Shown here piece after piece: positions 1 through 8,911 of a stretch of 64,000 bases of DNA. The number at the start of each line of letters is the position of its first letter. Position 1 is the stretch's first letter. The DNA comes from Sedimentitalea arenosa (GTDB taxonomy: Bacteria > Pseudomonadota > Alphaproteobacteria > Rhodobacterales > Rhodobacteraceae): assembly GCF_016428585.1 (NCBI RefSeq), contig NZ_JAELVR010000002.1, forward strand, positions 1 through 64,000. The letters run 5' to 3'. The notes beneath the pieces are model-generated. The model was not told the origin of the DNA, made no database searches, and saw only the letters and a list, made by a program, of their open reading frames with translations. Made by a program: the position numbers and the translations under genes.

Positions 1-122
1 ACATGGACGGCAAGATCGAGATCGACCCGATGATCACCCACACCCTCACGCTGGACCAGATCAACCACGGCTTCGACCTCATGCACGAAGGAAAATCCAT
101 TCGTGCGGTCGTGGAGTATTGA
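1..122 (+). CDS. S-(hydroxymethyl)glutathione dehydrogenase, C-terminal end (partial)
   Basis: This is the last 39 or so codons of a gene that begins left of the window. The C-terminal peptide contains [18 protein letters not shown], which is characteristic of class III zinc alcohol dehydrogenases. These oxidise S-hydroxymethylglutathione, formed from formaldehyde and glutathione, to S-formylglutathione with NAD. The next gene, nine bases downstream, encodes the hydrolase for that product, so the two form a pair that detoxifies or dissimilates formaldehyde. The methanol dehydrogenase just downstream would supply the formaldehyde. Confidence 0.85.
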   Translation, partial: MDGKIEIDPMITHTLTLDQINHGFDLMHEGKSIRAVVEY

Positions 123-131
123 GGGCTGGTC

Positions 132-968
132 ATGCAGTTGGTCTCCAGAAACAGATGCTTTGAAGGAGATCAGGCGGTTTACACCCACGGCTCCGATGTG
201 TGCGGCGTGGATATGACCTTCGGCATCTACCTGCCGCCGCAGGCGCGCAACGGGTCCGTCCCGGTTTTGTGGTACCTTTCTGGACTGACCTGCACCCACG
301 AGAACGCCATGACCAAGGGCGGCTTTCAGGAACACGCGGCAAAGCACGGCGTCGCGCTGGTCTTCCCCGATACCTCGCCACGCGGTGAAGCGGTCGCCGA
401 TGACGAGGCCTATGACCTGGGCGTCGGCGCGGGATTTTACCTCAACGCGACCCAGGATCCCTGGAAGCCGCATTTTCAGATGTATGATTACGTGGTGAAC
501 GAGCTCAGGGCTCTGATCCAGGGCGCCTTTCCGGTCACCGAGAACCACGGCATCACCGGCCATTCTATGGGCGGGCATGGCGCGTTGACCATCGCCCTGC
601 GCAACCCGACCCTGTTCAAGTCGCTGTCCGCGTTTTCACCGATCGTGAACCCGTCGCAGTCGGATTGGGGCCGCAAACAGTTCAGTGCCTATCTTGGCGA
701 TGACGAGGCGACCTGGGCGCAGCACGACGCGTCGATCCTGCTGGGCGAACTCGGCTGGCATGGCGACATCCTGATCGACCAAGGGGCGGATGACCAGTTC
801 ATGGACCTGTTGCGCCCACAAGCCTTCGCCGAAGCGGCGACGCTGCGTCGGCAGTCGGCGGTGCTGCGGATGCAGGGGGGGTACGATCACAGCTATTTCT
901 TCGTGTCCAGCTTCGCGGGAGACCACGTCAAATGGCACGCAGACCGTCTGAGGACGGGACTGCACTGA
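132..968 (+). CDS. fghA: S-formylglutathione hydrolase
   Basis: This 278-residue alpha/beta-hydrolase is a normal length for the esterase D family. It hydrolyses S-formylglutathione to formate and glutathione in the cytoplasm. The nucleophile elbow GHSMGGHG lies at residues 143-150, with Ser145 as catalytic serine. An oxidoanion-region segment WYLSGLTC and a C-terminal YDHSYFF carrying the likely catalytic histidine are also present. The ATG lies only nine bases after the formaldehyde dehydrogenase stop, so the two genes are probably co-transcribed. Together with xoxF downstream they give a complete methanol-to-formate route. Confidence 0.93.
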   Translation: MQLVSRNRCFEGDQAVYTHGSDVCGVDMTFGIYLPPQARNGSVPVLWYLSGLTCTHENAMTKGGFQEHAAKHGVALVFPDTSPRGEAVADDEAYDLGVGAGFYLNATQDPWKPHFQMYDYVVNELRALIQGAFPVTENHGITGHSMGGHGALTIALRNPTLFKSLSAFSPIVNPSQSDWGRKQFSAYLGDDEATWAQHDASILLGELGWHGDILIDQGADDQFMDLLRPQAFAEAATLRRQSAVLRMQGGYDHSYFFVSSFAGDHVKWHADRLRTGLH

Positions 969-1179
969 TGTTCGGTCTTTCCCGGCAACAGGCGACACAA
1001 GATGCCCGGCTTCGCGATAGCGGGCTGTGGCTGACAGGGGAACAGCGAGGAGGACGACAGAGATCGAGATAGGCGCGAGCCAGCGACCGGCAAGTATCGT
1101 GCCACGCAATTTCGAGGAGGGCAGCCCGGCATCAAACGCCGGGGAGAGTTGTTTGAAACCGATTCCATGGGAGGAACAC

Positions 1180-2982
1180 ATGAAAAAATTACTGGCAGTA
1201 ACGACCGGCCTTGCGCTCGGGTGGACGGGCATGGCGCTCGCCAACGACGACCTGGCCAAGTTGATCGAGGACCCGAACCAATGGGCCATCCAGACAGGCG
1301 ACTACAAGAACCAGCGCTATTCCAAGCTCGACCAGATCACGGCGGACAATGTCGGCGATCTGCAGGTTGCCTGGACCTTCTCGACCGGCGTTCTGCGCGG
1401 GCATGAGGGCTCTCCGCTGGTGATCGGCGACATGATGTATGTTCACACGCCGTTCCCGAATATCGTCTACGCGCTCGATCTTGCGAATGACGGCAAGATC
1501 GTCTGGAAATACGAACCCAAGCAGGACCCGGACGTGATCCCGGTGATGTGCTGCGACACAGTGAATCGCGGCGTCGCCTATGCCGACGGCAAGATCTTCC
1601 TGCACCAGGCGGACACCACCGTCGTCGCGCTGAACGCCGAGACCGGCGCGGTCGAGTGGAGCGTCGTGAACGGCGATCCGTCGATCGGCGAAACCAACAC
1701 CGCGACCGTTCTGCCCGTGAAGGACAAGGTCATCGTCGGGATCTCCGGCGGCGAATTCGGTGTCCGCGGACATGTGACCGCGTACAATATCGCCGATGGC
1801 AGCTTGGCCTGGCGCGCCTACTCGATGGGGCCGGACAGCGACATCCTCGTCGATCCGGAAAACACCACCCATCTCGGCAAGCCGGTCGGTGAAAACTCGG
1901 GTACGAACACCTGGGAAGGCGACCAGTGGAAGATCGGTGGGGGCACTACCTGGGGCTGGTACTCCTATGATCCCGAAGAGAATCTGATGTACTACGGCAC
2001 CGGGAACCCCTCGACCTGGAACCCGGCGCAGCGGCCCGGCGACAACCGTTGGTCGATGACGATCATGGCGCGCGATATTGACACCGGCGTGGCCAAGTGG
2101 TTCTACCAGATGACCCCGCATGACGAGTGGGATTATGACGGCGTGAATGAAATGATCCTGACGGAACAGGAGATCGACGGCGAAACCCGCAAGCTTCTGA
2201 CCCATTTCGATCGCAACGGCCTCGCCTACACGATGGACCGCGTGACGGGCGAATTGCTGGTGGCCGAGAAATTCGACCCCGTCGTCAACTGGACGACCGG
2301 CGTCGACATGGATCCCGACAGCGAGACCTATGGCCGTCCCGAAGTCGTGGCTCAGTACTCCACGGCACAGAACGGCGAGGACGTGAACACCACCGGCATC
2401 TGCCCGGCGGCGCTCGGCACCAAGGACCAGCAACCGGCAGCCTATTCGCCTGACACGCAGCTGTTCTATGTCCCGACCAACCACGTCTGCATGGACTATG
2501 AACCGTTCCGCGTGAGCTACACCGCCGGCCAGCCCTATGTCGGGGCGACCCTGGCGATGTATCCGGCAGCCGACAGCCATGGCGGCATGGGCAACTTCAT
2601 CGCCTGGGACAACCTCGCGGGCGAGATCAAGTGGTCGATCCCCGAGCAGTTCTCGGTCTGGTCCGGCGCGCTGGCGACGGCCGGTGGCGTGGTCTTCTAC
2701 GGCACGCTCGAAGGCTACCTGAAGGCGATCGACGCCGAAACGGGTGACGAACTCTATCGCTTCAAGACCCCGTCCGGTGTCATCGGCAACGTCATGACAT
2801 ATACCCATGGCGGCGATCAGTACATCGGTATCCTGTCGGGCATCGGCGGCTGGGCCGGGATCGGTCTGGCGGCTGGTCTGACCAACCCCAACGACGGTCT
2901 GGGTGCCGTGGGCGGTTATGCCGCGCTCAGCGATTACACCGCTCTGGGCGGCCAGCTGACCGTGTTCAAGCTGCCGGACTGA
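1180..2982 (+). CDS. xoxF: Lanthanide-dependent methanol dehydrogenase XoxF (PQQ quinoprotein)
   Basis: This 600-residue periplasmic PQQ-dependent alcohol dehydrogenase has a signal peptide ending ...GMALA before NDDLAK. It shows the family's vicinal cysteines (Cys124-Cys125 in [11 protein letters not shown]) and the active-site segment [17 protein letters not shown]. The catalytic Asp318 is followed two residues later by Asp320 (WDYDG). That extra aspartate marks XoxF enzymes that use a lanthanide instead of calcium; calcium MxaF enzymes have alanine there. The ATG at 1180 was chosen over upstream in-frame starts because it follows GGGAGGAAC and opens the signal peptide. The 211-base leader contains a 6-bp GC hairpin at 1125-1143. 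Electrons should go to the cytochrome encoded next. Confidence 0.93.
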   Translation: MKKLLAVTTGLALGWTGMALANDDLAKLIEDPNQWAIQTGDYKNQRYSKLDQITADNVGDLQVAWTFSTGVLRGHEGSPLVIGDMMYVHTPFPNIVYALDLANDGKIVWKYEPKQDPDVIPVMCCDTVNRGVAYADGKIFLHQADTTVVALNAETGAVEWSVVNGDPSIGETNTATVLPVKDKVIVGISGGEFGVRGHVTAYNIADGSLAWRAYSMGPDSDILVDPENTTHLGKPVGENSGTNTWEGDQWKIGGGTTWGWYSYDPEENLMYYGTGNPSTWNPAQRPGDNRWSMTIMARDIDTGVAKWFYQMTPHDEWDYDGVNEMILTEQEIDGETRKLLTHFDRNGLAYTMDRVTGELLVAEKFDPVVNWTTGVDMDPDSETYGRPEVVAQYSTAQNGEDVNTTGICPAALGTKDQQPAAYSPDTQLFYVPTNHVCMDYEPFRVSYTAGQPYVGATLAMYPAADSHGGMGNFIAWDNLAGEIKWSIPEQFSVWSGALATAGGVVFYGTLEGYLKAIDAETGDELYRFKTPSGVIGNVMTYTHGGDQYIGILSGIGGWAGIGLAAGLTNPNDGLGAVGGYAALSDYTALGGQLTVFKLPD

Positions 2983-3007
2983 TCCGACGATCAGACATCG
3001 GCGACGG

Positions 3008-3037
3008 TTGGCGCGGCCCCTGATCGGGCCGCGCCAA
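3008..3037 (+). other. Strong intercistronic hairpin between xoxF and the cytochrome gene
   Basis: The gap between xoxF and the next gene holds a perfect 12-bp inverted repeat. The arms are TTGGCGCGGCCC (3008-3019) and GGGCCGCGCCAA (3026-3037), around a six-base loop CTGATC. No T-tract follows, so full termination is unlikely. A stem like this would be expected to stabilise the 3' end of xoxF mRNA, or cause partial termination, so that the abundant dehydrogenase is made in excess over its cytochrome. That role is inferred. Confidence 0.75.
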
Positions 3038-3059
3038 TCACGAAAAACAGGGGAGTGAT

Positions 3060-3596
3060 ATGAAGACATTGACACGACTCATTGCAAGCGCCGCGCTGGC
3101 GGGCCTGCCGATGACCGTTCTGGCGGCCAACTGGTTCGACCAGCCCGTGGACCCGAATGCCGATCACCCGGATGTCCCGGTGGCTTATTCGGAGGGGGGG
3201 CGGTATTACACCGAAGACGACATCCCCACGTACAATGTCGGCGAGGATGGCACCGTAGATTGGCTGACTTTCTCGGGCTTTAGGCGCTATCATGCGGAAT
3301 GCCATGTCTGTCACGGGCCGGATGGAGAAGGCTCGACCTATGCGCCGAAGCTGAAGAACTCGGCAGTGCACATGGGGTACTACGATTTCTACGACGTCGT
3401 GGTGAATGGTCGTCAGGTCGGCAACTCGGTGATGCCGCATTTCGGCGAGAACCCCAACGTCATGTGCTATCTCGACGACATCTATGTCTATCTCAAGGCG
3501 CGCGGCATGGAGGCGGTACCGCGGGGGCGTCCGGCCAAAAAGGAAGCCAAGACCGACAGCATTCGCGAGATCGAAGATGCCTGCATGGGCAGCTAG
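3060..3596 (+). CDS. xoxG: Methanol metabolism-related c-type cytochrome (XoxG-like)
   Basis: This 178-residue exported cytochrome has a signal peptide (cleavage near VLA-ANW) and one haem-binding motif, Cys81-His-Val-Cys84-His85. Met125 in SVMPHFG is the likely axial ligand. Two further cysteines (136 and 175) make four in all, as in the four-cysteine cytochromes found beside quinoprotein methanol dehydrogenases. It is the probable electron acceptor of XoxF in the periplasm. The C-terminal tail after residue 150 is lysine- and arginine-rich. The gene has a good ribosome site (GGGGAGTG), and its end overlaps the start of the next gene by 20 bases. Confidence 0.88.
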   Translation: MKTLTRLIASAALAGLPMTVLAANWFDQPVDPNADHPDVPVAYSEGGRYYTEDDIPTYNVGEDGTVDWLTFSGFRRYHAECHVCHGPDGEGSTYAPKLKNSAVHMGYYDFYDVVVNGRQVGNSVMPHFGENPNVMCYLDDIYVYLKARGMEAVPRGRPAKKEAKTDSIREIEDACMGS

Positions 3597-4413
3597 GTAC
3601 GTCGTGGCCGCGCTGGCGGGTCTCGGCCTGCCTGCGACGGTGCTCGCCCAGACATCGGACCTGGTGTCCACGACCGCTTTTCGCGTCTGTGCGGACCCGG
3701 CCAACGATCCGATGTCGAACGACAAGGAAACCGGCTACGAAAACCGGATCGCCGAGTTGATGGCCAAAAAGCTGGAGCTTCCGGTCAGCTATACCTGGTA
3801 TCCGATGGCCACGGGCTTCATCCGGAACACGCTCAGGGCGAACAAGTGCGACGTGGTGATCGGCTATGCACAGGGGCACGAACTGGTCCTGAACACGAAC
3901 CACTATTTCACCTCGGCCTACACGCTGGTGACGCAGGAGGGCAGCACCATCGACGGCGTCGATACGTTGTCTGACAGCCGTCTCAAGGACAAGAGGCTGG
4001 GCGTCGTCGCGGGCTCGCCCCCGGCCTCGCACATGGCGCGCAACGGGTTGATCGCGGCAGCGCGCGCCTATGATCTGATGGTCGATCGCCGCTATGAATC
4101 GCCGATCATCGACATGCTGGATGACCTGAAGGCGGGCGAAATCGACGGCGCCCTGATATGGGGTCCGATCAGCGGACCGCTGGTCAAATCGGACTATCCC
4201 GGCATGACGGTGACGCCGCTGGTCAAGGAAACCCTGCCGCCGCGTCTGTTCTATCGCATCACGATGGGGGTGCGTCAGGGGGAACGGGTCTGGGCACGCA
4301 AGCTCAATTCGCTGATCCGCCGTAACCAGGACGAGATCAATGCAATCCTGATCGATGCGGGTGTGCCGCTTCTCAACGACATGGGGACGGGGCTTCTCGG
4401 AGAGGGCAATTGA
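3577..4413 (+). CDS. xoxJ: XoxJ-like periplasmic protein associated with quinoprotein dehydrogenase
   Basis: This 278-residue exported protein resembles solute-binding proteins of ABC transporters (FRVCADPANDPMSN, then a two-lobed binding-protein pattern). It sits directly after xoxF and the cytochrome, the standard xoxFGJ order. XoxJ proteins are thought to help activate or mature the dehydrogenase rather than to import a solute. I chose the ATG at 3577 because it opens a signal peptide (hydrophobic VVAALAGLGLPATVLA). This puts the start inside the end of the cytochrome gene and implies translational coupling. A start near 3604 (GTG) is also possible. Confidence 0.82.
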   Translation: MPAWAARYVVAALAGLGLPATVLAQTSDLVSTTAFRVCADPANDPMSNDKETGYENRIAELMAKKLELPVSYTWYPMATGFIRNTLRANKCDVVIGYAQGHELVLNTNHYFTSAYTLVTQEGSTIDGVDTLSDSRLKDKRLGVVAGSPPASHMARNGLIAAARAYDLMVDRRYESPIIDMLDDLKAGEIDGALIWGPISGPLVKSDYPGMTVTPLVKETLPPRLFYRITMGVRQGERVWARKLNSLIRRNQDEINAILIDAGVPLLNDMGTGLLGEGN

Positions 4414-4955
4414 CTTGGCGGCTCTGCCTGCTGCTGATCACCTGTCTCCCCGGTCTCGTGCTTGCGCAGCCGGTGCCGGAACCTTCCGAGTACCGCTCCG
4501 ACCACTATCGCGCCCCGGTGCCGGCCAGTCTTGCGGGTGGCACCGTGGTCGATACCCCGACCGCCCACGCGCTCTGGAGCGCGGGCGAGACCGCTTTCGT
4601 CGACGTCATGCCGCGCGCGCCCAAGCCCGATGGATTGCCCGAAGGCACCATATGGCGAGAGAAACCGCGTCATTCGATCCCCGGCGCCATCTGGTTGCCC
4701 AACGTGGGCTATGGCGGGCTGGCGCCTGTGACGGATGCCTATTTCCGCGGGGGACTGGCACGGATCACTGACGGCGATCCGAACGCGCCCTTGCTGTTCT
4801 TCTGTCTCGAGGATTGCTGGATGTCATGGAACGCGGCCAAGCGCGCCATCGAAGAGTACGGCTACAGCACCGTCTACTGGTATCCCGAAGGCACCGATGG
4901 CTGGAGCTTCGCCGATCTCCCGACCGAAGAGGTCACGCCCGAGCCGGGAGGCTGA
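4410..4955 (+). CDS. PQQ-dependent catabolism-associated rhodanese-like protein with C-x3-C-W motif
   Basis: This 181-residue exported protein has a signal peptide ending VLAQ and a rhodanese-like fold region (TAFVDVMPRAP ... GAIWLPN). The motif is Cys132-x3-Cys136-Trp137 (FCLEDCWMSW) and typifies a small family found only beside PQQ-dependent dehydrogenases. The cysteine pair suggests a thiol or persulfide role in maturation, though the exact function is unknown. The start is a TTG whose last two bases lie in the TGA of the xoxJ-like gene (TTGA), after GGAGAGGG. It is therefore translationally coupled and the last gene of the xox operon. Confidence 0.82.
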   Translation: MTWRLCLLLITCLPGLVLAQPVPEPSEYRSDHYRAPVPASLAGGTVVDTPTAHALWSAGETAFVDVMPRAPKPDGLPEGTIWREKPRHSIPGAIWLPNVGYGGLAPVTDAYFRGGLARITDGDPNAPLLFFCLEDCWMSWNAAKRAIEEYGYSTVYWYPEGTDGWSFADLPTEEVTPEPGG

Positions 4956-4958
4956 TTC

Positions 4959-5765
4959 CTAGAGACCCGCGACCGAGGCCTGGGCTGTGTTCACCGTTCC
5001 GTCCGTGTCGGTCAAAGTCACTGAAACGGTCTGAGCTGCGGCCGGAATCGAAATCGAGAGGTCGGGGTTCTCGCTCAACGATATGCTCCCAGTCACCGAA
5101 ACGAAGGGCTCGGCGTCCAACTGCACGTCGAGCGTTTGAACATAACGCATCGGGATGAAAAGAAGAGAAATCTGGTCCATCTGCATGCCGGAATGGCTGG
5201 GATGCATCATCGACACGTTCAGCGTCCGTTGCTGCGCTTCGGTCGCGGTCAGGCGCGTCACGGGGTCCGCGTGCGTGATGTCGAGCCGCATCTGGCCCAA
5301 CGTCGCCAAGGCTTCCTCCGGATCAGTGCCCGGCGGCGCTGCACAGGCGCCGCTGCCCGAGGTCTTGATGAAGGTCTCGCTGACAAGGTGACGCCCATCC
5401 GTCGTCGTCGCCACCACATGCACCGGAGTCGGCCCGTTGACCCGCATGGTCACATCAAAGGCAAAGGCGGGCAGGGGGCGGGCGAGATCAAACACGGCGG
5501 ACACCGGCATCGGGTTCTGGTCCAGAATGACGGTGATCCGATCGATTTGCGTGCCATCCGGCGCGGCGACGGAGGCCTGGATCCGCGTTCGGGCGTCGTC
5601 CATCGTGCGATAGGGCGTATCGATCCGCACCGCGTCGCCTGCGGACAGAAGCGCAGTTTCGCCATAAAGTGCGCTACGCAAATCGGACCAGCTGGACTCC
5701 GCGAGCGTCGGTTGCACAAGCCCGCACATCAGCAGGGCCGTCGTGGCGATCAGTCTCTTCCTCAT
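4959..5765 (-). CDS. Quinoprotein dehydrogenase-associated SoxYZ-like carrier protein
   Basis: This 268-residue exported protein looks like SoxY fused to SoxZ. An N-terminal immunoglobulin-like half ends in a flexible arm with a single cysteine (Cys141 in SGSGACAAPP), followed by a SoxZ-like half (MHPSHSGM ... IPMRYVQTLDV). In sulfur oxidation the SoxY cysteine carries covalent intermediates. This fused form travels with PQQ dehydrogenases and its cargo is unknown. The start at 5765 follows AAAGGAAG and begins a signal peptide. It ends convergently three bases after the preceding gene, and a terminator at 5969-6010 separates it from the SRPBCC gene. Confidence 0.85.
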   Translation of the reverse strand: MRKRLIATTALLMCGLVQPTLAESSWSDLRSALYGETALLSAGDAVRIDTPYRTMDDARTRIQASVAAPDGTQIDRITVILDQNPMPVSAVFDLARPLPAFAFDVTMRVNGPTPVHVVATTTDGRHLVSETFIKTSGSGACAAPPGTDPEEALATLGQMRLDITHADPVTRLTATEAQQRTLNVSMMHPSHSGMQMDQISLLFIPMRYVQTLDVQLDAEPFVSVTGSISLSENPDLSISIPAAAQTVSVTLTDTDGTVNTAQASVAGL

Positions 5766-5968
5766 CCTGGCTTCCTTTCTGGCGGGACGTTCACGATGCG
5801 CCCGAATGCTGCGATGTCGTGTCTGCCCCTGTCGCCACCTCGTTGGCGGCATGGGGCACGCCGACCTTGTTGGAAAAATCGCTTGGCCAGTACACTAGCC
5901 CGCCCAAACGGGTCCGCGTCAATCTTTTCGCGGTTCTCGCTGCGTCGCCGCACCGGTTCTCGGAACCG

Positions 5969-6010
5969 AAAAAAGCCCCTGCCGCCGTTGAGGTGGCGAC
6001 AAGGGCAGGG
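5969..6010 (-). terminator. Rho-independent terminator after the SRPBCC gene
   Basis: On the minus strand, a GC-rich hairpin follows the end of the SRPBCC gene (stop at 6032). Outer arms CCCTGCC/GGCAGGG occupy 5977-5983 and 6004-6010, with extra GCC/GGC pairing inside. It is followed by a run of six T (complement of 5969-5974). This is a textbook intrinsic terminator and implies that the SoxYZ-like gene downstream has its own promoter in 5766-5968. Confidence 0.8.
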
Positions 6011-6031
6011 AGAACCGCAAGACATGTCGCT

Positions 6032-6568
6032 CTAGTTGCCTGCAAACCGGGCCGCGATCGCGTCGAGACCGGCCCGGTAGACGGCGCTGACCGCCGCTAT
6101 GGCCGCCTCGTCGTTCAGGTCTTCGGGCGGGTCGTTGTTCGGATAGCCGCGATAGAAGGCGCCGCGCCATTCGACCTGGGCGCCGCCGCCTTCCAGCGGT
6201 TTGACTGTCAGGTGCGATGAGTAGTTGGTGACCGGCAGCACCTCGACCTTCACGTCGGTGATGCGGTAGGAATAGCTCATCTTCTCGGCGCTGTACCTGT
6301 AGAGCACTTCGGAGATGGTGGGCCCATCCTCCGCTCCCAGCGTCAGCACGCGCGTCGCGTCGATCTCGTTGCCGCCGTCGCCCTTGGTTCCGATGACGAC
6401 CGGATGCCATGTCATGTCCTGGAAATCGCCGATCACGTCCCAGACCGCTTCGGGTGTGGCGGCGACATCGGTGGTAAGGGTGATTTTCTGCCGGGTCGGC
6501 CCATGCGCGGCAGCGGCTACAGGAACCGCCAGCCCGATCAGGATGGCGAGCGTTCCGAGTGGTTTCAT
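6032..6568 (-). CDS. SRPBCC-fold exported protein (MxaD-like)
   Basis: This 178-residue protein has a signal peptide (hydrophobic LAILIGLAVPVAAAAHG) and one SRPBCC/polyketide-cyclase-like domain (TPEAVWDVIGDFQDMTWHP ... QVEWRGAFYR). Such proteins form a hydrophobic pocket. MxaD-type members occur in methanol dehydrogenase clusters and have been linked to electron transfer between the dehydrogenase and its cytochrome. The start at 6568 follows GGGAGGAGA. The gene is divergent from the binding-protein operon at 6713, and 144 bases between them should contain both promoters. Confidence 0.78.
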   Translation of the reverse strand: MKPLGTLAILIGLAVPVAAAAHGPTRQKITLTTDVAATPEAVWDVIGDFQDMTWHPVVIGTKGDGGNEIDATRVLTLGAEDGPTISEVLYRYSAEKMSYSYRITDVKVEVLPVTNYSSHLTVKPLEGGGAQVEWRGAFYRGYPNNDPPEDLNDEAAIAAVSAVYRAGLDAIAARFAGN

Positions 6569-6712
6569 GGTCTCCTCCCGATCGGCCGCGCAGCAGGTGT
6601 TCTTTGCGACCGACGTCAGAGTACCCACGAGCCGCGCCGTCGCAATGAGCCATAAGTATCGGTTTTTCTTCGCCTGGAAGTTGATGCACTATCCCCGGGA
6701 GGGAGGACAGGG

Positions 6713-7900
6713 ATGATGCGAATTCGTGTGGGCCTGGCCGTCGTGCTGCTGTGTTTCTTGGGTCTTGGCGATGCGCGCGCGCTCGAGATCAGAACCGGCC
6801 TGTTGCGGGTCGATTATCCGTCGCTGCTTCCGATCTCACGCTTTGACGAACGCCCCGACGATCTCGGGTTGGCCGGCGCTGTTCTCGCCAACGAGGACAA
6901 CCAGACCACTGGTGGTTTCCTCGGCATGGAGTTCAGCGTCGAGGAGGTCGTCACGACGCAAGAAGATGCCGCGGCAGCGCTCGATGGCCTGATTGCCAAA
7001 GGCATCGGCCTGGTCGTCGTGATGGCGAAGGCCGATGACCTCTTGTCGCTCGCCGACAGGGTGGGGGATGACGCCCTGCTTTTGAACGCGCTGGCGCGCG
7101 ACACCGCGCTGCGCGACGATCAGTGCCGCTCCAACATCCTGCACGTCGCGCCGAGCCAGGCGATGATGGCCGACGCTGTCGCGCAGTTCGCGCTCTGGAA
7201 ACAGTGGCGCCGATGGTTCCTGATCTCGGGGTCGAATCCCGAGGACCGTGCCCTGGGTGAGGTCTATCGCAGGTCCGCGACGAAGTTCGGCGCACGGATC
7301 GTCGAAGATCGCGAGTTCGAGGACACCGGCGGGTCGCGTCGCACCGATACGGGCCATGTCCTGGTGCAACGTCAGATTCCCACCTTCACGCAGGATGCCG
7401 CCGAACATGACGTCGTGATCGCGGCCGATGCCTCCGACGTGTTTGGCCTGTTCCTGCCGTTCCATACCTGGGAACCGCGCCCGGTGATGGGCTCGGGCGG
7501 CCTGCGCCCCGTGACGTTCCACGCCGCGCACGAAGCCTGGGGCGCGACGCAGTTCCAGCGCCGGTTCGAACGCCTGGCGACACGCTATGTGCGTGAAGAG
7601 GACTATCAGGCGTGGCTCGCGCTGCGGGTGATCGGCGAAGCCGTGATCCGCACCAACAGCAACGACCCGGCGGTCTTGCGTGACTACATGCTGAGCGAAG
7701 CCTTCGAACTCGCGGCCTTCAAGGGCCGGCCGGTCAATTTCCGCGACTGGAACGGACAGCTGCGTCAGCCGATCCTGTTGACGGACAGCAAGATCACCGT
7801 CAGCGTCTCTCCCCAGGAGGGATACCTGCACCAGCGCTCGACGCTGGATACGCTCGGGCTGGACCAGCCCGAATCCGCTTGCACGGCCTTCCAACAATGA
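6713..7900 (+). CDS. ABC transporter substrate-binding protein of the PQQ-dependent alcohol dehydrogenase system
   Basis: This 395-residue exported protein opens with a signal peptide (VGLAVVLLCFLGLGDARA) and belongs to the periplasmic-binding-protein family that accompanies PQQ-dependent alcohol dehydrogenases. It is a leucine/isoleucine-binding-protein-like fold with two Rossmann-like lobes. The ligand is not established; in methylotrophs related proteins lie in lanthanide-uptake clusters. It begins an operon of five genes with gaps of 8, 22 and 16 bases and one overlap. The start at 6713 follows GGAGGACAGG; an ATG at 6716 is equally possible. Confidence 0.8.
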   Translation: MMRIRVGLAVVLLCFLGLGDARALEIRTGLLRVDYPSLLPISRFDERPDDLGLAGAVLANEDNQTTGGFLGMEFSVEEVVTTQEDAAAALDGLIAKGIGLVVVMAKADDLLSLADRVGDDALLLNALARDTALRDDQCRSNILHVAPSQAMMADAVAQFALWKQWRRWFLISGSNPEDRALGEVYRRSATKFGARIVEDREFEDTGGSRRTDTGHVLVQRQIPTFTQDAAEHDVVIAADASDVFGLFLPFHTWEPRPVMGSGGLRPVTFHAAHEAWGATQFQRRFERLATRYVREEDYQAWLALRVIGEAVIRTNSNDPAVLRDYMLSEAFELAAFKGRPVNFRDWNGQLRQPILLTDSKITVSVSPQEGYLHQRSTLDTLGLDQPESACTAFQQ

Positions 7901-7908
7901 GGTTCCCG

Positions 7909-8889
7909 ATGAAAACGAACGGAGTCCTGACCGCTCTTGCCCTCGTGCTGCCGCTGGCGTCCCCGGCGCTGGCGAACAAGGTTTATGTCAGCAACGAAAA
8001 GGGCAATACGATCACGGTCCTGAACAGCGACACCTGGGAGGTCACGGCCGAGTTTCCCGCCGGCAACCGCCCGCGCGGAATCGGGATCAGCCCGGATGGC
8101 AAGCATCTCTATGTCTGCGCGTCGGATGACGATACGGTGCGTGTTTTCGATGCCGAAACCTACCAGGAACTCTGGACCTTGCCGTCGGGGCCCGATCCAG
8201 AACTGTTCGTGATGCACCCGTCGGGCGAATATCTTTACATCGCAAACGAGGATGACAACCTGGTGACCGTGGTCGATACGGCGAACCGTACTGTCGTGGC
8301 CGAAGTGCCAGTGGGCGTCGAACCGGAAGGCATGGCGATCAGCCCGGACACGCGGTTCGTCATCAACACGTCCGAAACCACCAACATGGCCCATTTCATC
8401 GACACGTCGGACTACAAGATCAAGCACAACGTGCTGGTCGATCAGCGTCCGCGCTACGCGGTCTACACGCGTGATGGCAGCCGTCTCTTCGTGAGTTCCG
8501 AGATCGGCGGCACCGTGAGTGTCATAGATCCGAACGCCGAGGGCGGTCCCGTGACGCTTCAGAAGATCGGGTTCGAGGTTCCGGGCGTGCAGCCGGAATG
8601 GCTGCAACCGGTGGGCATGAAGGTTACCTCGGACGGCAAGTGGTTGTTTGTCGCTCTTGGGCCCGCGAACCGGGTTGCGGTGATCGACGTGGCCTCGGGC
8701 GAGGTGGCGAAGTACATTCTGGTCGGGCAACGGGTCTGGCAGCTGGCCTTCACGCCGGACGAGAAGTACCTGATCACCACCAACGGCAACTCGAACGATG
8801 TGACGATCATCGATGTCGAAAAGCAGGAGGCGCTGAAGTCGGTGCAGGTGGGACAACAACCGTGGGGCGTGGTGGTCGCGCCCGACTGA
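7909..8889 (+). CDS. PQQ-associated YVTN-type beta-propeller protein
   Basis: This 326-residue exported protein has a signal peptide ending SPALA and then repeated blades with motifs such as KVYVSNEKGNTITVLN, PDGKHLYVCASDDDTVRV and GEYLYIANEDDNLVTVVD. It forms a YVTN/surface-layer type beta-propeller. The family is a standard companion of PQQ-dependent alcohol dehydrogenase ABC systems, and its molecular function is unknown. A metal- or quinone-related binding role is only inference. The start at 7909 follows GAGG. An in-frame ATG at 7897 would overlap the previous stop. Confidence 0.82.
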   Translation: MKTNGVLTALALVLPLASPALANKVYVSNEKGNTITVLNSDTWEVTAEFPAGNRPRGIGISPDGKHLYVCASDDDTVRVFDAETYQELWTLPSGPDPELFVMHPSGEYLYIANEDDNLVTVVDTANRTVVAEVPVGVEPEGMAISPDTRFVINTSETTNMAHFIDTSDYKIKHNVLVDQRPRYAVYTRDGSRLFVSSEIGGTVSVIDPNAEGGPVTLQKIGFEVPGVQPEWLQPVGMKVTSDGKWLFVALGPANRVAVIDVASGEVAKYILVGQRVWQLAFTPDEKYLITTNGNSNDVTIIDVEKQEALKSVQVGQQPWGVVVAPD

Positions 8890-8911
8890 GACGCAAGCAA
8901 GGGGTTGAGCC

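Noticed and set aside
1004..1025. GCCCG/CGGGC pair after fghA as a terminator
   Set aside because: The stem is five bases, the loop is twelve, and no T-run follows.
1189..3075. Long open frame of 628 codons on the minus strand opposite xoxF
   Set aside because: It is antisense to a well-conserved quinoprotein gene, has a shadow composition rich in Arg, Val, His and Asp, and has no domain or ribosome site.
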